63,334 bases of DNA from Clostridium sardiniense (GCF_016907995.1 NZ_JAFBDA010000020.1:1-63334), one strand, 5' to 3'. Positions 7,090 to 17,738 are shown, counted from the first letter of the stretch. A program made the numbers and translations. The notes: a model not told the origin generated them from the sequence alone.

Positions 7090-7917
7090 TTATTTATTTA
7101 AAATTTTTGTTCTTAATACTTCAAAATAGTCATAATCATCAAATTGTATTAGCTTTGCTTCCCTCTCAGCTCTACTTATTTTAATTATAGCCTTCTTGTC
7201 TACTTCATATACTTTTTGACCATCAACAGTTAGATAAAGCTCTTCCTCTTCATGGAATGTTTTAATTGTTATTTTACTATCTCCTCTAAGAACCATAGTT
7301 TGCATACTTTTTGTATGGGGACAAATAGGTGTTATTAATATAACATCTAAGTCTGGATATATAAATGGTCCACCTGCTGAAAATGAATATGCTGTAGAAC
7401 CAGTAGGTGTTGCAATAATAAGACCATCACCTTTGAAGGAACTGTAATATTTTCCATCAACATATATATTAAACTTAGTCATTCTTGATAACGTACCCCT
7501 TGCAATTACAATGTCATTTAATGCTATTTGTTCATCATTTTTAACATCATTTATCTTACATTTTAAAAGCATTCTTTCTTCTACCTTAAAAAGATCATTT
7601 TTAAGTTTAAATATAGCTTTATCTATCTCTGATATATCAATACTACTTAAAAATCCAAGATTACCAATATTTATTCCGAGTAGTGGTATATCCATTTTAT
7701 TAGATATCTTTCTTGCAACACCAAGTAATGTTCCATCTCCACCTAGCACAATAAGTAATTCTATATTTTTTGAAAGATCACTGCATTTAATTTCATATGT
7801 ATTGAATATATCTATTTTTACTTTATCAAATGCTTTATTTAATTTTTCAATAACTAAATTTACAATAATTCCTTCGCAATCCTTAGATGGATTTATTGCA
7901 ATACCTATATGTCTCAT
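7090..7917 (-). CDS. nadK: NAD kinase
   Basis: NAD kinase phosphorylates NAD to NADP using ATP or polyphosphate. The protein has 275 residues. The GGDGTLL motif begins at residue 59, and the NAD-binding TPTGSTAYSFSAGGP motif lies in the middle. The ATG follows a GGCGGG ribosome-binding site. It sits between tlyA and argR with gaps of 15-25 bases, consistent with one transcript. Confidence 0.97.
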   Translation of the reverse strand: MRHIGIAINPSKDCEGIIVNLVIEKLNKAFDKVKIDIFNTYEIKCSDLSKNIELLIVLGGDGTLLGVARKISNKMDIPLLGINIGNLGFLSSIDISEIDKAIFKLKNDLFKVEERMLLKCKINDVKNDEQIALNDIVIARGTLSRMTKFNIYVDGKYYSSFKGDGLIIATPTGSTAYSFSAGGPFIYPDLDVILITPICPHTKSMQTMVLRGDSKITIKTFHEEEELYLTVDGQKVYEVDKKAIIKISRAEREAKLIQFDDYDYFEVLRTKILNK

Positions 7918-7931
7918 AAATATCCCGCCTT

Positions 7932-8741
7932 TTATATTTCTGAATGTGAAGCAGATACTACATTTCCTATATCTTCCATCTTAAAGTTGCTAACTTTTTC
8001 TTTATTCTTAGTAAAGTATACTAAATACTCTATATTTCCTTCTGGTCCTTTTATAGGTGAGTAACTAACCCCCAATATATTTAAATCATGCTCTAATAGA
8101 TAGTTTACTATGGAGTTTACTACTTCTTTATGAGTGCTTTCTTCACGAACTACTCCCTTTTTACCTACCTTTTCTCTTCCAGCTTCAAATTGAGGTTTAA
8201 TTAAAGCTACAACTTCACCATCATCTTTTAAAAGATTTATAGTAGCTGGCATAATTGTTTTTAATGATATAAATGAAACATCTATTGATGCAAAGTCAAG
8301 CTTTTCTCCTATATCTTCTGGAGTTACGTATCTAATATTAGTACGCTCCATACAAACGACTCTTTCATCAGTTCTAAGTTTCCATGCAAATTGCCCATAT
8401 CCAACATCAACTGAAAATACTTTTCTAGCACCGTTTTGAAGCATACAATCTGTAAATCCACCTGTAGATGCTCCTATGTCCATACAAACTTTGCCATCTA
8501 GAACTAAAGGAAATTCCTTCATGGCTTTTTCAAGCTTAAGTCCGCCTCTACTTACATAGGGTATAGTGTCACCTTTAAATTCAATATTCGAAGTTACACT
8601 AACTTTTGCTCCTGCTTTATCAACTCTTTGTCCATCTACAAATACTTTTCCAGCCATTATATTTGTTTTAGCTCTTTCTCTTGATGAAATTATCCCTCTA
8701 TCTACTAATAATACATCAAGTCTCTCTTTCTTATCTGCCAT
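7932..8741 (-). CDS. tlyA: TlyA family rRNA 2'-O-methyltransferase
   Basis: The protein has 269 residues. An S4 RNA-binding domain covers residues 1-65 and an FtsJ-like methyltransferase domain follows, with the SAM motif DIGASTGGF at 88-96. TlyA in mycobacteria methylates 16S and 23S rRNA cytidines. Firmicute homologs (YqxC) are often labelled hemolysin-like, but the domain content supports rRNA methylation. The ATG follows AAGGAG. The stop of dxs lies just 2 bases upstream, so translation is probably coupled. Confidence 0.92.
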   Translation of the reverse strand: MADKKERLDVLLVDRGIISSRERAKTNIMAGKVFVDGQRVDKAGAKVSVTSNIEFKGDTIPYVSRGGLKLEKAMKEFPLVLDGKVCMDIGASTGGFTDCMLQNGARKVFSVDVGYGQFAWKLRTDERVVCMERTNIRYVTPEDIGEKLDFASIDVSFISLKTIMPATINLLKDDGEVVALIKPQFEAGREKVGKKGVVREESTHKEVVNSIVNYLLEHDLNILGVSYSPIKGPEGNIEYLVYFTKNKEKVSNFKMEDIGNVVSASHSEI

Positions 8742-8743
8742 TT

Positions 8744-10618
8744 TTATCTCCTTGTTTTTAACAATTTTAATACTTCATCTCTTATTCCCTTTGGATCTAA
8801 ATTCCACTCACTGTAAAGAATTGTAGTATCACCTTGTTCAACGAACTCATCATTATAACCTAATGCCTTAAAAGTCCCTTCAAATCCATAATTATTAAGT
8901 GATAGTAATATATTAGATCCTAATCCACCTTTAATTACATTATCTTCTACTGTTATTATATCATATCCTTCATTAGATAATTTCTTAATTATTCCTTCAT
9001 CAAGTGGTTTTATAAATGTTGCATTAATTAACTTAGGATATATTCCTTCTTTATTTAAAAGTTCTTTTGCTAACATAGAATGTTGAGTCATTCTTCCAGT
9101 TGAAATTATTGCACATTTAGAACCTTTTCCCTCATCTAGAACTTCCCATTTTGCAAACTCAATTTTTTCTAATGCTTTAAGTTCTGGTATTATATCTCCA
9201 CCTCTTGGGTATCGTATAGCTATTGGTCTTTCTTGTTTTAAAGCCCAAGCTAAAAGTGGTTCTATTTCATCCAAACACTTAGGTGTAACTATTGTTATAT
9301 TAGGTATAATGGAAAGATATGATATATCAAATATACCTTGATGTGTTTCTCCATCTTCACCTACTAGTCCCGCTCTATCTATAGCAAATACTACCGGAAG
9401 GTTTTGAATACATACATCATGTAAAACCTGATCAAAAGCTCTTTGGAGAAATGTTGAATACACTGCAAATACTGGTCTTAATCCAGAACATGCCATTCCC
9501 GCTGATAAAGTCACAGCATGTTGCTCTGCTATTCCTACATCAAAGAATCTTTTAGGATACTTTTCCATAAAACCTTTTAATCCGGTTCCATCTGGCATAG
9601 CAGCTGTTATAGCCACAATATTTTCATCTTTTTCTGCTAATTTCATTAGTGCATTACCAAAAACTTTAGAATAATTACATCTTGCAGTATTTATAGGTTC
9701 TCCATTTTCTAAATTAAAAGGGGAAACTCCATGATATTTATCAGGACTTTTCTCAGCAAGTTCATATCCCTTACCTTTTTGAGTTACAACATGAATTATT
9801 ACAGGTTCATCTATATTCTTTGCTTTAGATAATACATTCTTCATAGCTTCTATATTGTGTCCATCTATAGGCCCTAAATATTTAAGTCCCATATCTTCAA
9901 ATAGCATAGATGGCACTACTAATTGCTTTATACTATCCTTTATTTTACTTAATTTTTTTGCAATACGTTTACCAGCTGAACTGTTATTTAATTTATTGTT
10001 TATTCCTTTTTTAAACTTATTATATTCAGGTTCCATTCTTACTTTATTTAGATAAGATGATAACCCTCCAACATTAGTTGATATTGACATTTGATTATCA
10101 TTTAAAATTACAATCATTTTTGTCTTTTTAAAGCCTAAATCATTTAATGCCTCAAGAGCCATTCCTCCAGTTAAAGCTCCATCTCCAATAACAGCTACTA
10201 CATTATTATCTTCATTTTTTAAATCTCTAGCTCTAGCAAATCCTAATGCCGCTGATATAGATGTACTGCTATGTCCAGTGTCAAAAAAGTCATAAACACT
10301 TTCATTTCTCTTTGGAAATCCACTCATTCCATTATGCTTTCTAAGCTCTTTAAATCTATCTTTTCTACCAGTTAATATCTTATGAATGTAAGTTTGATGT
10401 CCAACATCCCATATTATTTTATCTTTATCTAAATTAAACTCACTAAATAGACTAAGTGTTAATTCAACAACTCCAAGATTAGATGCAAGATGTCCTCCTG
10501 TTTTAGACACTGAATCTATTAAAAAATCTCTTATTTCATTTGATAATTCATACATTTCAGGTGTAGTCAAAACTCTTACGTCCGCAGGAGATTTTATTTC
10601 ACTTAAAATATCCTTCAT
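8744..10618 (-). CDS. dxs: 1-deoxy-D-xylulose-5-phosphate synthase
   Basis: Dxs is a thiamine-diphosphate enzyme that condenses pyruvate and glyceraldehyde-3-phosphate, the first step of the MEP isoprenoid pathway. The protein has 624 residues, full length. The ThDP/Mg motif GDGALTGG is at 145-152, [10 protein letters not shown] at 71-80, and the transketolase pyrimidine-binding domain ([15 protein letters not shown]) follows in the C-terminal half. It lies directly after ispA, so precursor synthesis and prenyl chain elongation are co-transcribed. Confidence 0.98.
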   Translation of the reverse strand: MKDILSEIKSPADVRVLTTPEMYELSNEIRDFLIDSVSKTGGHLASNLGVVELTLSLFSEFNLDKDKIIWDVGHQTYIHKILTGRKDRFKELRKHNGMSGFPKRNESVYDFFDTGHSSTSISAALGFARARDLKNEDNNVVAVIGDGALTGGMALEALNDLGFKKTKMIVILNDNQMSISTNVGGLSSYLNKVRMEPEYNKFKKGINNKLNNSSAGKRIAKKLSKIKDSIKQLVVPSMLFEDMGLKYLGPIDGHNIEAMKNVLSKAKNIDEPVIIHVVTQKGKGYELAEKSPDKYHGVSPFNLENGEPINTARCNYSKVFGNALMKLAEKDENIVAITAAMPDGTGLKGFMEKYPKRFFDVGIAEQHAVTLSAGMACSGLRPVFAVYSTFLQRAFDQVLHDVCIQNLPVVFAIDRAGLVGEDGETHQGIFDISYLSIIPNITIVTPKCLDEIEPLLAWALKQERPIAIRYPRGGDIIPELKALEKIEFAKWEVLDEGKGSKCAIISTGRMTQHSMLAKELLNKEGIYPKLINATFIKPLDEGIIKKLSNEGYDIITVEDNVIKGGLGSNILLSLNNYGFEGTFKALGYNDEFVEQGDTTILYSEWNLDPKGIRDEVLKLLKTRR

Positions 10619-10636
10619 ACTATCCCAACCCTCTTT

Positions 10637-11506
10637 TTAAAATTCCCTTATTAAAAGGTTTTTTGTTAATTCTATTAAATTATCGCTATTCACCGTTAAA
10701 CTTCTTAATAATTCAATACAATCCTCTGTAAGTTCTCTGCACAAATTCTCACACTTATCTATTCCATATACAGAAACAAAATTTGTTTTGTCTTTTACTT
10801 CATCTGCATGAGTCTTTTTACCTAGTTTTTCTTCATTTCCAATAACATCTAATAAATCATCTTTTATTTGAAATACAAGACCTAATTTTTCTCCAAAACT
10901 ATTTAGTTTATCTAGATCATCCTTAGGTGCTTCTCCAAGCAAAGCGCCAGATACTATTGAAGCTCTTATAAGTTCTCCAGTCTTTTTAAGATGCATATAT
11001 TTTAGTTCATCAACTGGTATAGTTCTTCCTTCACTTATAATATCAACAACTTGACCTCCAATCATACCTTCTGATCCTGATGCCCTTGCAAGTTCAATTG
11101 ATGCATCTAGTGCATAAATTCCATTTTCTTTTGCACTTTCCATAAGTAAAATCATAGCTTCATTTAAAAGAGCATCTCCTGCAAGTACCGCTATATTTTC
11201 ACCATATACTTTATGATTCGTAGGTTTCCCTCTTCTTAAATCATCATCATCCATACAAGGAAGATCATCATGTATTAAGGAGTATGTGTGTATCATCTCT
11301 ATAGCACTTGCCATTTTCAATGCTTTTTCCCAATCTTTTTTATAAGCATTGTATGTAAGTATTGCTAATATAGGTCTTACTCTCTTACCACCTACATTTA
11401 AACTATAACTTTCCGCATCATATATTAATTTATTATAACCATCTTTTCCACAAAAGTAATTTTGTAGATATAAGTCTATTTTATATTTTAAATCATTAAT
11501 ATTCAT
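10637..11506 (-). CDS. ispA: Farnesyl/geranyl diphosphate synthase family protein
   Basis: This polyprenyl synthase joins isopentenyl diphosphate to allylic primers. The first Asp-rich motif [10 protein letters not shown] is at 80-89, followed by RRGKPTNH. The second Asp-rich motif IKDDLLD lies near 218. I chose the ATG at 11506 (289 residues, MNINDLKYK), which overlaps the end of xseB by 11 bases. A longer frame starting at 11533 lacks a good ribosome-binding site and homologs normally start near the MNIND position. Product length cannot be read from sequence alone. Confidence 0.95.
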   Translation of the reverse strand: MNINDLKYKIDLYLQNYFCGKDGYNKLIYDAESYSLNVGGKRVRPILAILTYNAYKKDWEKALKMASAIEMIHTYSLIHDDLPCMDDDDLRRGKPTNHKVYGENIAVLAGDALLNEAMILLMESAKENGIYALDASIELARASGSEGMIGGQVVDIISEGRTIPVDELKYMHLKKTGELIRASIVSGALLGEAPKDDLDKLNSFGEKLGLVFQIKDDLLDVIGNEEKLGKKTHADEVKDKTNFVSVYGIDKCENLCRELTEDCIELLRSLTVNSDNLIELTKNLLIREF

Positions 11507-11717
11507 TGCTATTCTCAAGCTCCACTTCTTCATTATCTTCTACTATAGATATTTTGCCCTCATATTCATTTAAAGTTTTGTAAAGTTTATTTACTAGCTT
11601 AGTTCCTTTTTCATATTCTTTCATAGCTTCATCTAAGCTTAACTCATTTTTTTCAAGACTATCTAAAATATCTTTTAAATTTTGAAGCATATCTTCATAA
11701 CTAACTTTTTTTGCCAT
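11496..11717 (-). CDS. xseB: Exodeoxyribonuclease VII small subunit
   Basis: This 73-residue partner of XseA in the single-strand nuclease ExoVII consists largely of two helices, with the family pattern [16 protein letters not shown] and [11 protein letters not shown]. The ATG follows AAAAGGAG. It is co-transcribed between xseA and ispA and overlaps ispA by 11 bases. Confidence 0.95.
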   Translation of the reverse strand: MAKKVSYEDMLQNLKDILDSLEKNELSLDEAMKEYEKGTKLVNKLYKTLNEYEGKISIVEDNEEVELENSNEY

Positions 11718-11731
11718 ATTTCTCTCCTTTT

Positions 11732-12925
11732 TTAATTAGGCTTAAATTGTCCTTTTATACTACCATCTCTAAATAATATCTCTATATCTCTATCTTTAAT
11801 CAATTCATCTTTACTTTTTAAGATTAAATCACCACTCTTAACAACTGTATATCCTTTATTTAAGATTGTTAAAGGATTATTTGCTATTAACAGTGAATTT
11901 AACTCTTGTAATTTATTATTTTCTTTATCTAATCTATTCTTAATAACTTTTTCTAAGTTCTTTTTTATTGAATCTAATTCTAAGTAACTATTACTTATTT
12001 TTGAAATAGGTGAATTTAATAATAATATTCTTTCTAAAGAACTTATGTTACTTTTTTCTAATCCTATTATACTATCAATATTTTTATTTAGTAAAGTTCT
12101 AATACTTAATAGTTCATTTGTCATTTCACTTTTATTATTTACAGCCATTTCTGCTGCTTGTGATGGAGTAGCTGCTCTTAAATCTGCAACAAAGTCTGAA
12201 ATAGTATAATCAACTTCATGACCTACAGCAGATATTATAGGAATTTTAGATTTAAATATTGAATAAGCCAATTCTTCCTCATTAAAATTCCAAAGCTCTT
12301 CAATAGAACCTCCACCTCTTCCAATTATTATAACATCAACTGATTTTTTTATATTAAAGTATTTAATGCCTTCAATTACTGTCTTATATCCACCTTCACC
12401 TTGTACCTTAGCTGGGTATAATACAATATCAACTGATGAGTTTCTTCTTCTGGAAACATTTAATATATCATGTATAGCTGCACCTGTTTTCGCAGTTATA
12501 ACACCTATTCTCTTTGGGTTGTCTGGTATATTTTTTTTGTATTTCTCATCAAAGATTCCTTCTTTTAGAAGTTTCTCTTTTAGTCTCTCAAATTTAATAT
12601 GGAGTTCTCCAATTCCACTTTGTTCAATTTCTCTACAATATAATTGAAGACTTCCACTAGCTGGATATAAAGAAGCTCTTGCTTTAACAATTACCTCCAT
12701 CCCCTCTTTTAATCTGAACTCTAAGTTTAAAGTATCTCCTTTAAACATAATACAATTTATTTTCCCATTATCATCTTTTAAAGAAAAATATATATGGCCA
12801 CTTGAATGATACTTTAAATTAGAAATCTCTCCTTTTACAGAGAGATTATTTAATATGAAGTCATTATCTATAATTTTTTTTATATAATTATTAACCTCTG
12901 AAACATTTAATATTTTAATTCTCAT
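11732..12925 (-). CDS. xseA: Exodeoxyribonuclease VII large subunit
   Basis: This is the catalytic subunit of ExoVII, which degrades single-stranded DNA. The protein has 397 residues. An N-terminal OB fold covers about 1-100 ([23 protein letters not shown]), and the catalytic domain carries [28 protein letters not shown] and [27 protein letters not shown] coiled-coil tail follows. I chose the ATG at 12925 ([12 protein letters not shown]), which overlaps the end of folD by 11 bases. The longer start at 12949 lies inside folD without a ribosome-binding site. Confidence 0.97.
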   Translation of the reverse strand: MRIKILNVSEVNNYIKKIIDNDFILNNLSVKGEISNLKYHSSGHIYFSLKDDNGKINCIMFKGDTLNLEFRLKEGMEVIVKARASLYPASGSLQLYCREIEQSGIGELHIKFERLKEKLLKEGIFDEKYKKNIPDNPKRIGVITAKTGAAIHDILNVSRRRNSSVDIVLYPAKVQGEGGYKTVIEGIKYFNIKKSVDVIIIGRGGGSIEELWNFNEEELAYSIFKSKIPIISAVGHEVDYTISDFVADLRAATPSQAAEMAVNNKSEMTNELLSIRTLLNKNIDSIIGLEKSNISSLERILLLNSPISKISNSYLELDSIKKNLEKVIKNRLDKENNKLQELNSLLIANNPLTILNKGYTVVKSGDLILKSKDELIKDRDIEILFRDGSIKGQFKPN

Positions 12926-13763
12926 TTTTCTTAATTGCCTCACAAACATTATTAATTAAAAGTGTAGTTGTAAGTGCTCCTACTCCACCTGGGACTGGAG
13001 TTATTAAAGATGCTTTTTCTAAAACATCATCAAAATCAACATCACCAGTTATTTTCCCTTCAAATGATGAAGTACCAACGTCAATTACCACTGCACCTTC
13101 TTTTATATATTCAGATGTAATAAATTTTGGACTTCCAATAGCAACAACTAATATATCAGCTCTTTTACAAACTTTTTCTAAATCCTTAGTTCTTGAATGG
13201 CATATTGTAACTGTTGCATTTTCATTTAAAAGCATTTGAAAAACAGTTTTTCCAACTATATTACTTCTTCCTAGAATAACCACCTCTTTACCTTCTAAAG
13301 CAACGTTATATTTTTTTAATAATGTTACTACTGAATTAGGTGTACAAGGCATAAATGTATCTTCTGCAAGATATAATTTACCAACACTTTCATATGTTAA
13401 GCAATCAATGTCTTTCTTTGGAGATATAACATTAAGCACTCTTTTTTCATTAATATGTTTTGGTAATGGTAATTGAAGCATTATCCCATGAACATTCTCA
13501 TCATTGTTTAGGCTATCAATTAATGAAACAAGCTCCTCTTCCATTATAGTGCTATCTAACATAATCTTATCAAATAAAACTCCAAGAGAAGTTGCTACCT
13601 TCTCTTGTGAATTTAAATAGTATATTGATCCACCATCATCACCAACTAATATAGATGCAATTTTAGGAACTATCTGCCCATTTTCTTTTCTATATTCTAT
13701 AAAATTCTTTATGTTTTCTTTAATGTTTTTTGAAACCTCTCTACCATCAATAATCTTATCCAA
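12915..13763 (-). CDS. folD: FolD, methylenetetrahydrofolate dehydrogenase (cyclohydrolase activity doubtful)
   Basis: The protein has 282 residues. The THF-binding domain contains GIMLQLPLP, and the NADP Rossmann domain carries [13 protein letters not shown] and ITPVPGGVG. Aligned with E. coli FolD (ASQIYVASKRK, catalytic K54), the equivalent segment here is [11 protein letters not shown], which places Gln53 at the K54 position. Tyr49 and the Asp of KKDIDC are kept. That Lys is needed for the cyclohydrolase step in the E. coli enzyme, so this protein may be mainly a dehydrogenase, with FchA at 50777-51421 supplying the cyclohydrolase. The start is TTG at 13763, 7 bases after GGGGG. The gene lies between nusB and xseA. 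Confidence 0.95.
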   Translation of the reverse strand: MDKIIDGREVSKNIKENIKNFIEYRKENGQIVPKIASILVGDDGGSIYYLNSQEKVATSLGVLFDKIMLDSTIMEEELVSLIDSLNNDENVHGIMLQLPLPKHINEKRVLNVISPKKDIDCLTYESVGKLYLAEDTFMPCTPNSVVTLLKKYNVALEGKEVVILGRSNIVGKTVFQMLLNENATVTICHSRTKDLEKVCKRADILVVAIGSPKFITSEYIKEGAVVIDVGTSSFEGKITGDVDFDDVLEKASLITPVPGGVGALTTTLLINNVCEAIKKNEN

Positions 13764-13774
13764 GATAAATCCCC

Positions 13775-14179
13775 CTATTTATTCTTATATATCTTATCTA
13801 AAACTCCATTAACAAATGAAACTGACTTTTCATCTGAATATCTCTTTGTTATTTCTAATGCTTCATTTATAGCAACCTTTTCAGGTACATCATTTACATA
13901 ATTCATTTCATAAACTGCAAGTCTTAGTATTGCAAGATTTACTTTTGATATTCTTTCTATTTTCCACTTTTGTAAATTTTCTTTTATTAAATTATCTATT
14001 GAATCTTTATTTTCTTCTACACCTTTTAAAACTTCTTTTATGTACTCTAAATCTACTTCTTTTATATTGCCTTCATAATTTTCAACAAATGTTTCCATCG
14101 CCTCGTTATATGATTCCTTTGTTAACATTGTGCTAAATATTAATTCCATTGCTTTCTCTCTTGATACTTTTCTACTCAT
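13775..14179 (-). CDS. nusB: Transcription antitermination factor NusB
   Basis: NusB is an all-helical RNA-binding protein that works with NusE (S10) in rRNA antitermination. The protein has 134 residues, the usual length, with the N-terminal [14 protein letters not shown] and the C-terminal [30 protein letters not shown], both characteristic. The ATG follows AGGAGG. It heads the group that runs to recN. The gap to the Asp23 gene holds a hairpin (14263-14285), so a promoter probably lies in 14180-14262, but I see no clear one. Confidence 0.97.
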   Translation of the reverse strand: MSRKVSREKAMELIFSTMLTKESYNEAMETFVENYEGNIKEVDLEYIKEVLKGVEENKDSIDNLIKENLQKWKIERISKVNLAILRLAVYEMNYVNDVPEKVAINEALEITKRYSDEKSVSFVNGVLDKIYKNK

Positions 14180-14262
14180 CTTTTCCTCCTAATGATTCCT
14201 CTTCTAATCTTATTATAGACTTATTCTAATAGTGTTAAACATTATATATTCAAGCAAGGAAA

Positions 14263-14285
14263 CACCCTCTGAATATCAGAGGGTG
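14263..14285 (-). terminator. Terminator after the Asp23 family gene
   Basis: The arms CACCCTCTGA (14263-14272) and TCAGAGGGTG (14276-14285) form a strong 10-bp hairpin, but only TTTCC follows on the minus strand. It starts 4 bases past the stop of the Asp23 gene. Termination may be partial. Confidence 0.6.
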
Positions 14286-14288
14286 AAA

Positions 14289-14672
14289 CTACATTTCCTT
14301 TGATTCTTTTTCTGAACTCTTTGGTAGATATATGTTCTGAACATACACATCTACACTACTTACAACTAATCCTGTCATAGCTTCTACAGTCTTCTTAACA
14401 TTTTCTTGAACTGCACCTATAACATCTAGTATTTTCACACCATACTCTACAGTAACTGCCATCTCAATTCTTGCTCTATCTTCTTCTAAAGTAACCTTTA
14501 CAGCCTTACCTGATGACTTCTTACCTTTAAGTAGCTGTGATATGTTGTTTGTAACTCCATGTTGGAATTCCATAACTCCATCAATTTCTTCTGCTGCAAT
14601 ACCAGCAATAACTGATACAACTTCATCTGAAATCTTTACGATTCCAATGTTTTCATTATTGAAGTTTTCCAT
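14289..14672 (-). CDS. Asp23/Gls24 family envelope stress protein
   Basis: The protein has 127 residues of the DUF322 family (YqhY/Asp23). It shows the conserved IVKISDEVVSVIAGIAAEEIDGV start, a central basic loop and the VQENVKKTVEAMTGL helix. In Firmicutes the yqhY-type gene usually lies upstream of nusB and is linked to fatty-acid synthesis or the cell envelope. Here it is next to nusB. The ATG follows an AGGAGG in the segment between the spoIIIA operon and this gene. A short TTCGC/GCGAA hairpin lies at 14690-14704. Confidence 0.9.
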   Translation of the reverse strand: MENFNNENIGIVKISDEVVSVIAGIAAEEIDGVMEFQHGVTNNISQLLKGKKSSGKAVKVTLEEDRARIEMAVTVEYGVKILDVIGAVQENVKKTVEAMTGLVVSSVDVYVQNIYLPKSSEKESKEM

Positions 14673-14757
14673 TCACTTCGACCTCCTAGGCTTCGCACTT
14701 TGCGAAACTATTATCTTATGCTTATTATATCAAATATGATTTTACATTACAATGCAT

Positions 14758-15270
14758 TTATTTTTTTACTTCTATTGAGATATCGTTTATATTTGCAACA
14801 TCTTGCACTATTTCTTGTATTTGTAAACTCATTTTTTCATCAATACCATCAGTCTTTACAAACACCTTCGCTTTACTACCATCAATAGTACATAATACAT
14901 CCTTTACCCCTTTATTCTTTATGTTAATTTCAACTCTATTTTCATTATCCTTTTGCTTAGTCTTTTCTAAAAGTTGTTTTTGAGCACTAGCTTTTTGATC
15001 TTTTGAGGTATTCTTATCCTCAATTATTGCTTTTAAGTTTGTAATTGTTTCAGCATCGCTTGTTTCTTTTTCTGTTCTAGAATCATAGAAGAAATCCTTT
15101 TGAGCCACTGTTTCTTTATCTTTATCCTTTTCTTCTTCATTTGCTGAAAGTACCTGACTTAAATCAGTTGGATCATTTAGTCCACCTTCATTAAGCTTCG
15201 TCGCTAGAAGACCAACACATATTATTAGTCCTAGCAAAGTGAAAATAATACCAAATTGTTTTTTATTCAT
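14758..15270 (-). CDS. spoIIIAH: Stage III sporulation protein AH
   Basis: SpoIIIAH is made in the mother cell. Its extracellular ring-forming domain binds forespore SpoIIQ across the intermembrane space and forms part of the feeding-tube channel. The protein has 170 residues, shorter than the Bacillus protein. One N-terminal transmembrane anchor lies near residues 8-26, a Lys/Glu-rich linker follows, and the YscJ/FliF-like domain is C-terminal (VKDVLCTIDGSKAKVFVKTD). The ATG follows GGGAGG. It is the last gene of the spoIIIA operon. Confidence 0.93.
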   Translation of the reverse strand: MNKKQFGIIFTLLGLIICVGLLATKLNEGGLNDPTDLSQVLSANEEEKDKDKETVAQKDFFYDSRTEKETSDAETITNLKAIIEDKNTSKDQKASAQKQLLEKTKQKDNENRVEINIKNKGVKDVLCTIDGSKAKVFVKTDGIDEKMSLQIQEIVQDVANINDISIEVKK

Positions 15271-15308
15271 TTTATTCTCCTCCCATCCTTTACCTATTGA
15301 ATTATATG

Positions 15309-15923
15309 CTAACTATTCATGGAATATACATTAACTTTATCTATAGAAAGGTCATATAAATTTGATACAACTTTTTGGATTTCATATTTTGTTTTACTAT
15401 TTTCCGCTCCTTCTGCCACAACAAAAACACTTATTACTTTTGGCTTATATGTTTGAAGTATAAAAGGCTCATTACCCTGGTCTTTGGTTGTCATAACAAC
15501 TTTTGAACCGTCATTTTTTTGTTCATTTACACGCTTTCCTCCTTCACTATCTGTTTCTTCTGTAACTGAGGTTTGCGTATCTTCATCATATGCCGGAACT
15601 TTCTTCTCTCCACTTTCAAAAGAAATCATTACATCCACACTTCCAACGCCATCCATTTTTTTTAATATTGTTGTTAATTGTTCCTTTTGCTCTCTTTCAT
15701 ATTCATCTTTTACACTACTTTCAGTCGCGTTATTATTTAAACCTTCACTTTCTAATCCACTTGATGTTGCAGTCTCTTGGTTACTATATTTTTCTTTAGA
15801 AGGTTTTAGCACATTTAATGCTAAAAGTAAAAATGCAATAATAACAATAATAATAATTAACCTGTTTATATTCTTATTTTTCAAAAAATCATCTATGATT
15901 TTTTTAATCTTTTTTCCATCCAC
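15309..15923 (-). CDS. spoIIIAG: Stage III sporulation protein AG
   Basis: SpoIIIAG is a ring-forming protein of the SpoIIIA-SpoIIQ channel. The protein has 204 residues, with an N-terminal transmembrane helix at about 20-40 and then a ring-building motif domain (LTTILKKMDGVGSVDVMISFESGE, then SVFVVAEGAENSKTKYEIQKVVSNLYDLSIDKVNVY). The start is GTG at 15923, 8 bases after GGAG. It lies between spoIIIAF and spoIIIAH with short gaps. Confidence 0.94.
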   Translation of the reverse strand: MDGKKIKKIIDDFLKNKNINRLIIIIVIIAFLLLALNVLKPSKEKYSNQETATSSGLESEGLNNNATESSVKDEYEREQKEQLTTILKKMDGVGSVDVMISFESGEKKVPAYDEDTQTSVTEETDSEGGKRVNEQKNDGSKVVMTTKDQGNEPFILQTYKPKVISVFVVAEGAENSKTKYEIQKVVSNLYDLSIDKVNVYSMNS

Positions 15924-15936
15924 TCTACCATCTCCT

Positions 15937-16518
15937 TTACTTCATTTTATATATGTTAATTTTCCCTTCATCAATATCTAATTCTTTTGAAATAAACTTA
16001 ACTACTTCTTTATATTTAACATTTTCTATCTTTTCTTTATTCTCTTCCTTAGGCTTTATATCTACTTTATCTATCTTATCTATTTTTTGAATATTTTTAT
16101 CTTTAACTCTTATATCTAGCCTATTTATTGTAAAATCAGTCTTATTAAAATCAACTTCACAATCCACTTCACATTTAAACTCTAAATCTTTAAATTCTTT
16201 TTTTAATATATTTTCACAATTTTTATTAAAATTTTTTTTAAAGCTTTCATTTTTGACCTTTGATAGTTCGTCATCATTCTTTTCTATTTTTTTATTAGTA
16301 TTATATTCACCATCATAGGAACTAATTGCATCTTTTAACTCTTCTTCACCATTTAAAATTATTGTTAAGATAGGATTTAAAATAACTGCTATAAGTATTA
16401 ACCCTAAAACAAACTTCAAATATTTCTTCATATTGTTATCTGGTGCAATTAATTCAACAGCAGCAATAAATATTAATGTTGTAACTAGTGTTATTACAAA
16501 ATTATTTAACAATTCCAA
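15937..16518 (-). CDS. spoIIIAF: Stage III sporulation protein AF
   Basis: The protein has 193 residues. Two transmembrane helices lie near 8-25 and 35-55 (KYLKFVLGLILIAVILNPIL, the family signature), followed by a charged extracellular domain ending ELDIDEGKINIYK. The start is TTG at 16518 after GGAGGATAAGG. It is a mother-cell membrane component of the SpoIIIA complex. Confidence 0.93.
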   Translation of the reverse strand: MELLNNFVITLVTTLIFIAAVELIAPDNNMKKYLKFVLGLILIAVILNPILTIILNGEEELKDAISSYDGEYNTNKKIEKNDDELSKVKNESFKKNFNKNCENILKKEFKDLEFKCEVDCEVDFNKTDFTINRLDIRVKDKNIQKIDKIDKVDIKPKEENKEKIENVKYKEVVKFISKELDIDEGKINIYKMK

Positions 16519-16523
16519 ATTCC

Positions 16524-17738
16524 TTATCCTCCTACTACAAATTTACCCGCTGATGCCATAATTCCTAATAAAATAAAGAACATAAAACTTATACTTATTA
16601 CACATGAGAGTAATAGTATAAGGGCATCTCCAACTGCTGCTATAGATGAAGTTATTCTTTTATCACTTATAGGTTCAACTAATGCTGCAGATAACTTATA
16701 TATAAATGACATAAGAACTAGTTTTATTATTGGATATAAAAGTACTAATACAATTACAATAAGCCCTACACCTGTTATTGCATTTTTAATTATTAAAGAA
16801 TAGCCTGCAACTGAGGTTATAGCATCTGAGAATGTTTTTCCAACTATAGGAATGAAATTATCAACTGCAAACTTAGTAGTTTTAAGTGCAACTGCATCCA
16901 TTGTATCTGCTGTAATCCCTCTTATAGTTAAAGTTGCAATAAATACAGTTATGATTATTCCTTGAGACCACATTATTATTTGTTTTACTAGCTTACACAA
17001 ATTATCTATCTTATGCTCAGTTGATATATTATTTGCAAATTCCATTACAAAGCCTATTAATATTAAAGGTATTATTATAGAAATATATATTCTAGGTATC
17101 ATTGTAACAGCGACTAAAATTATTGGATCTAATGTAGCCGCTTGTACAAATCCTCCAGCTAAAGCAATCATTGTAACTAAGATAGGCAATAATGCTGCCA
17201 TAAAGTTTGCAATTTCATTAATAGCATCTGTTGCAACTGCTATTGATATCATGAAACTTTTTGAAAGTATCATAACTAATATTGAGTAACATGCAAAAAA
17301 AGCAATTTGCGATATATTTTCATTTTTAAAAGCATCCTGTAAGTTTTTAAGTAACGAACATAATATAGCTATGACTATAACTGATATAACAAGTTTCAGA
17401 ACACTTCTAACTTCTCTAAATAATAAACTTATTATAGCTTTAAAAACTACTGAAAAACTTAAATTACCATGTCCTTCTTCAATATATGACTTTACATATT
17501 CAATAGGATCAAGCTCATTTACTAACTCAACATCTGTTTTCATCTTATTTATATATTCATATAAATTATTAAGCCCTTCCTTAGTTTCGCCATCTAAGAC
17601 CTCTTCCTTATTAATTTCTACTGTTTTATTTTCAGCCTTTGCAACACTTCCTCCAGAAAATGATGTTATTATTGGAATAATTGAAAATATTATTGTAAGA
17701 ATAGTTATAATTACTGTCTTTTTAAATTTTATCTTCAT
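16524..17738 (-). CDS. spoIIIAE: Stage III sporulation protein AE
   Basis: The protein has 404 residues, with an N-terminal signal or anchor helix at about 10-30, a soluble segment, then about eight transmembrane helices. The family stretch FVQAATLDPIILVAV and the C-terminal PISDKRITSSIAAVGDALILLLS are clear. It is thought to be the polytopic core of the SpoIIIA channel in the mother-cell membrane. The ATG follows AGGTGA with only 10 bases after the preceding spoIIIAD stop. Confidence 0.96.
   Translation of the reverse strand: MKIKFKKTVIITILTIIFSIIPIITSFSGGSVAKAENKTVEINKEEVLDGETKEGLNNLYEYINKMKTDVELVNELDPIEYVKSYIEEGHGNLSFSVVFKAIISLLFREVRSVLKLVISVIVIAILCSLLKNLQDAFKNENISQIAFFACYSILVMILSKSFMISIAVATDAINEIANFMAALLPILVTMIALAGGFVQAATLDPIILVAVTMIPRIYISIIIPLILIGFVMEFANNISTEHKIDNLCKLVKQIIMWSQGIIITVFIATLTIRGITADTMDAVALKTTKFAVDNFIPIVGKTFSDAITSVAGYSLIIKNAITGVGLIVIVLVLLYPIIKLVLMSFIYKLSAALVEPISDKRITSSIAAVGDALILLLSCVISISFMFFILLGIMASAGKFVVGG

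Noticed and set aside
7511..7984. Long plus-strand frames opposite nadK, spoIIIAG and other genes
   Set aside because: They lie antisense to well-recognised genes, have no ribosome-binding sites and show the low-complexity Ser/Leu/Ile/Phe content typical of antisense frames in AT-rich DNA.
10637..11533. ispA start at 11533
   Set aside because: It has no good ribosome-binding site and lies inside xseB. The ATG at 11506 fits homologs better.
14690..14704. TTCGC/GCGAA hairpin as the terminator of spoIIIAH
   Set aside because: The stem has only five pairs and no T-run follows, and it lies within the leader of the Asp23 gene.
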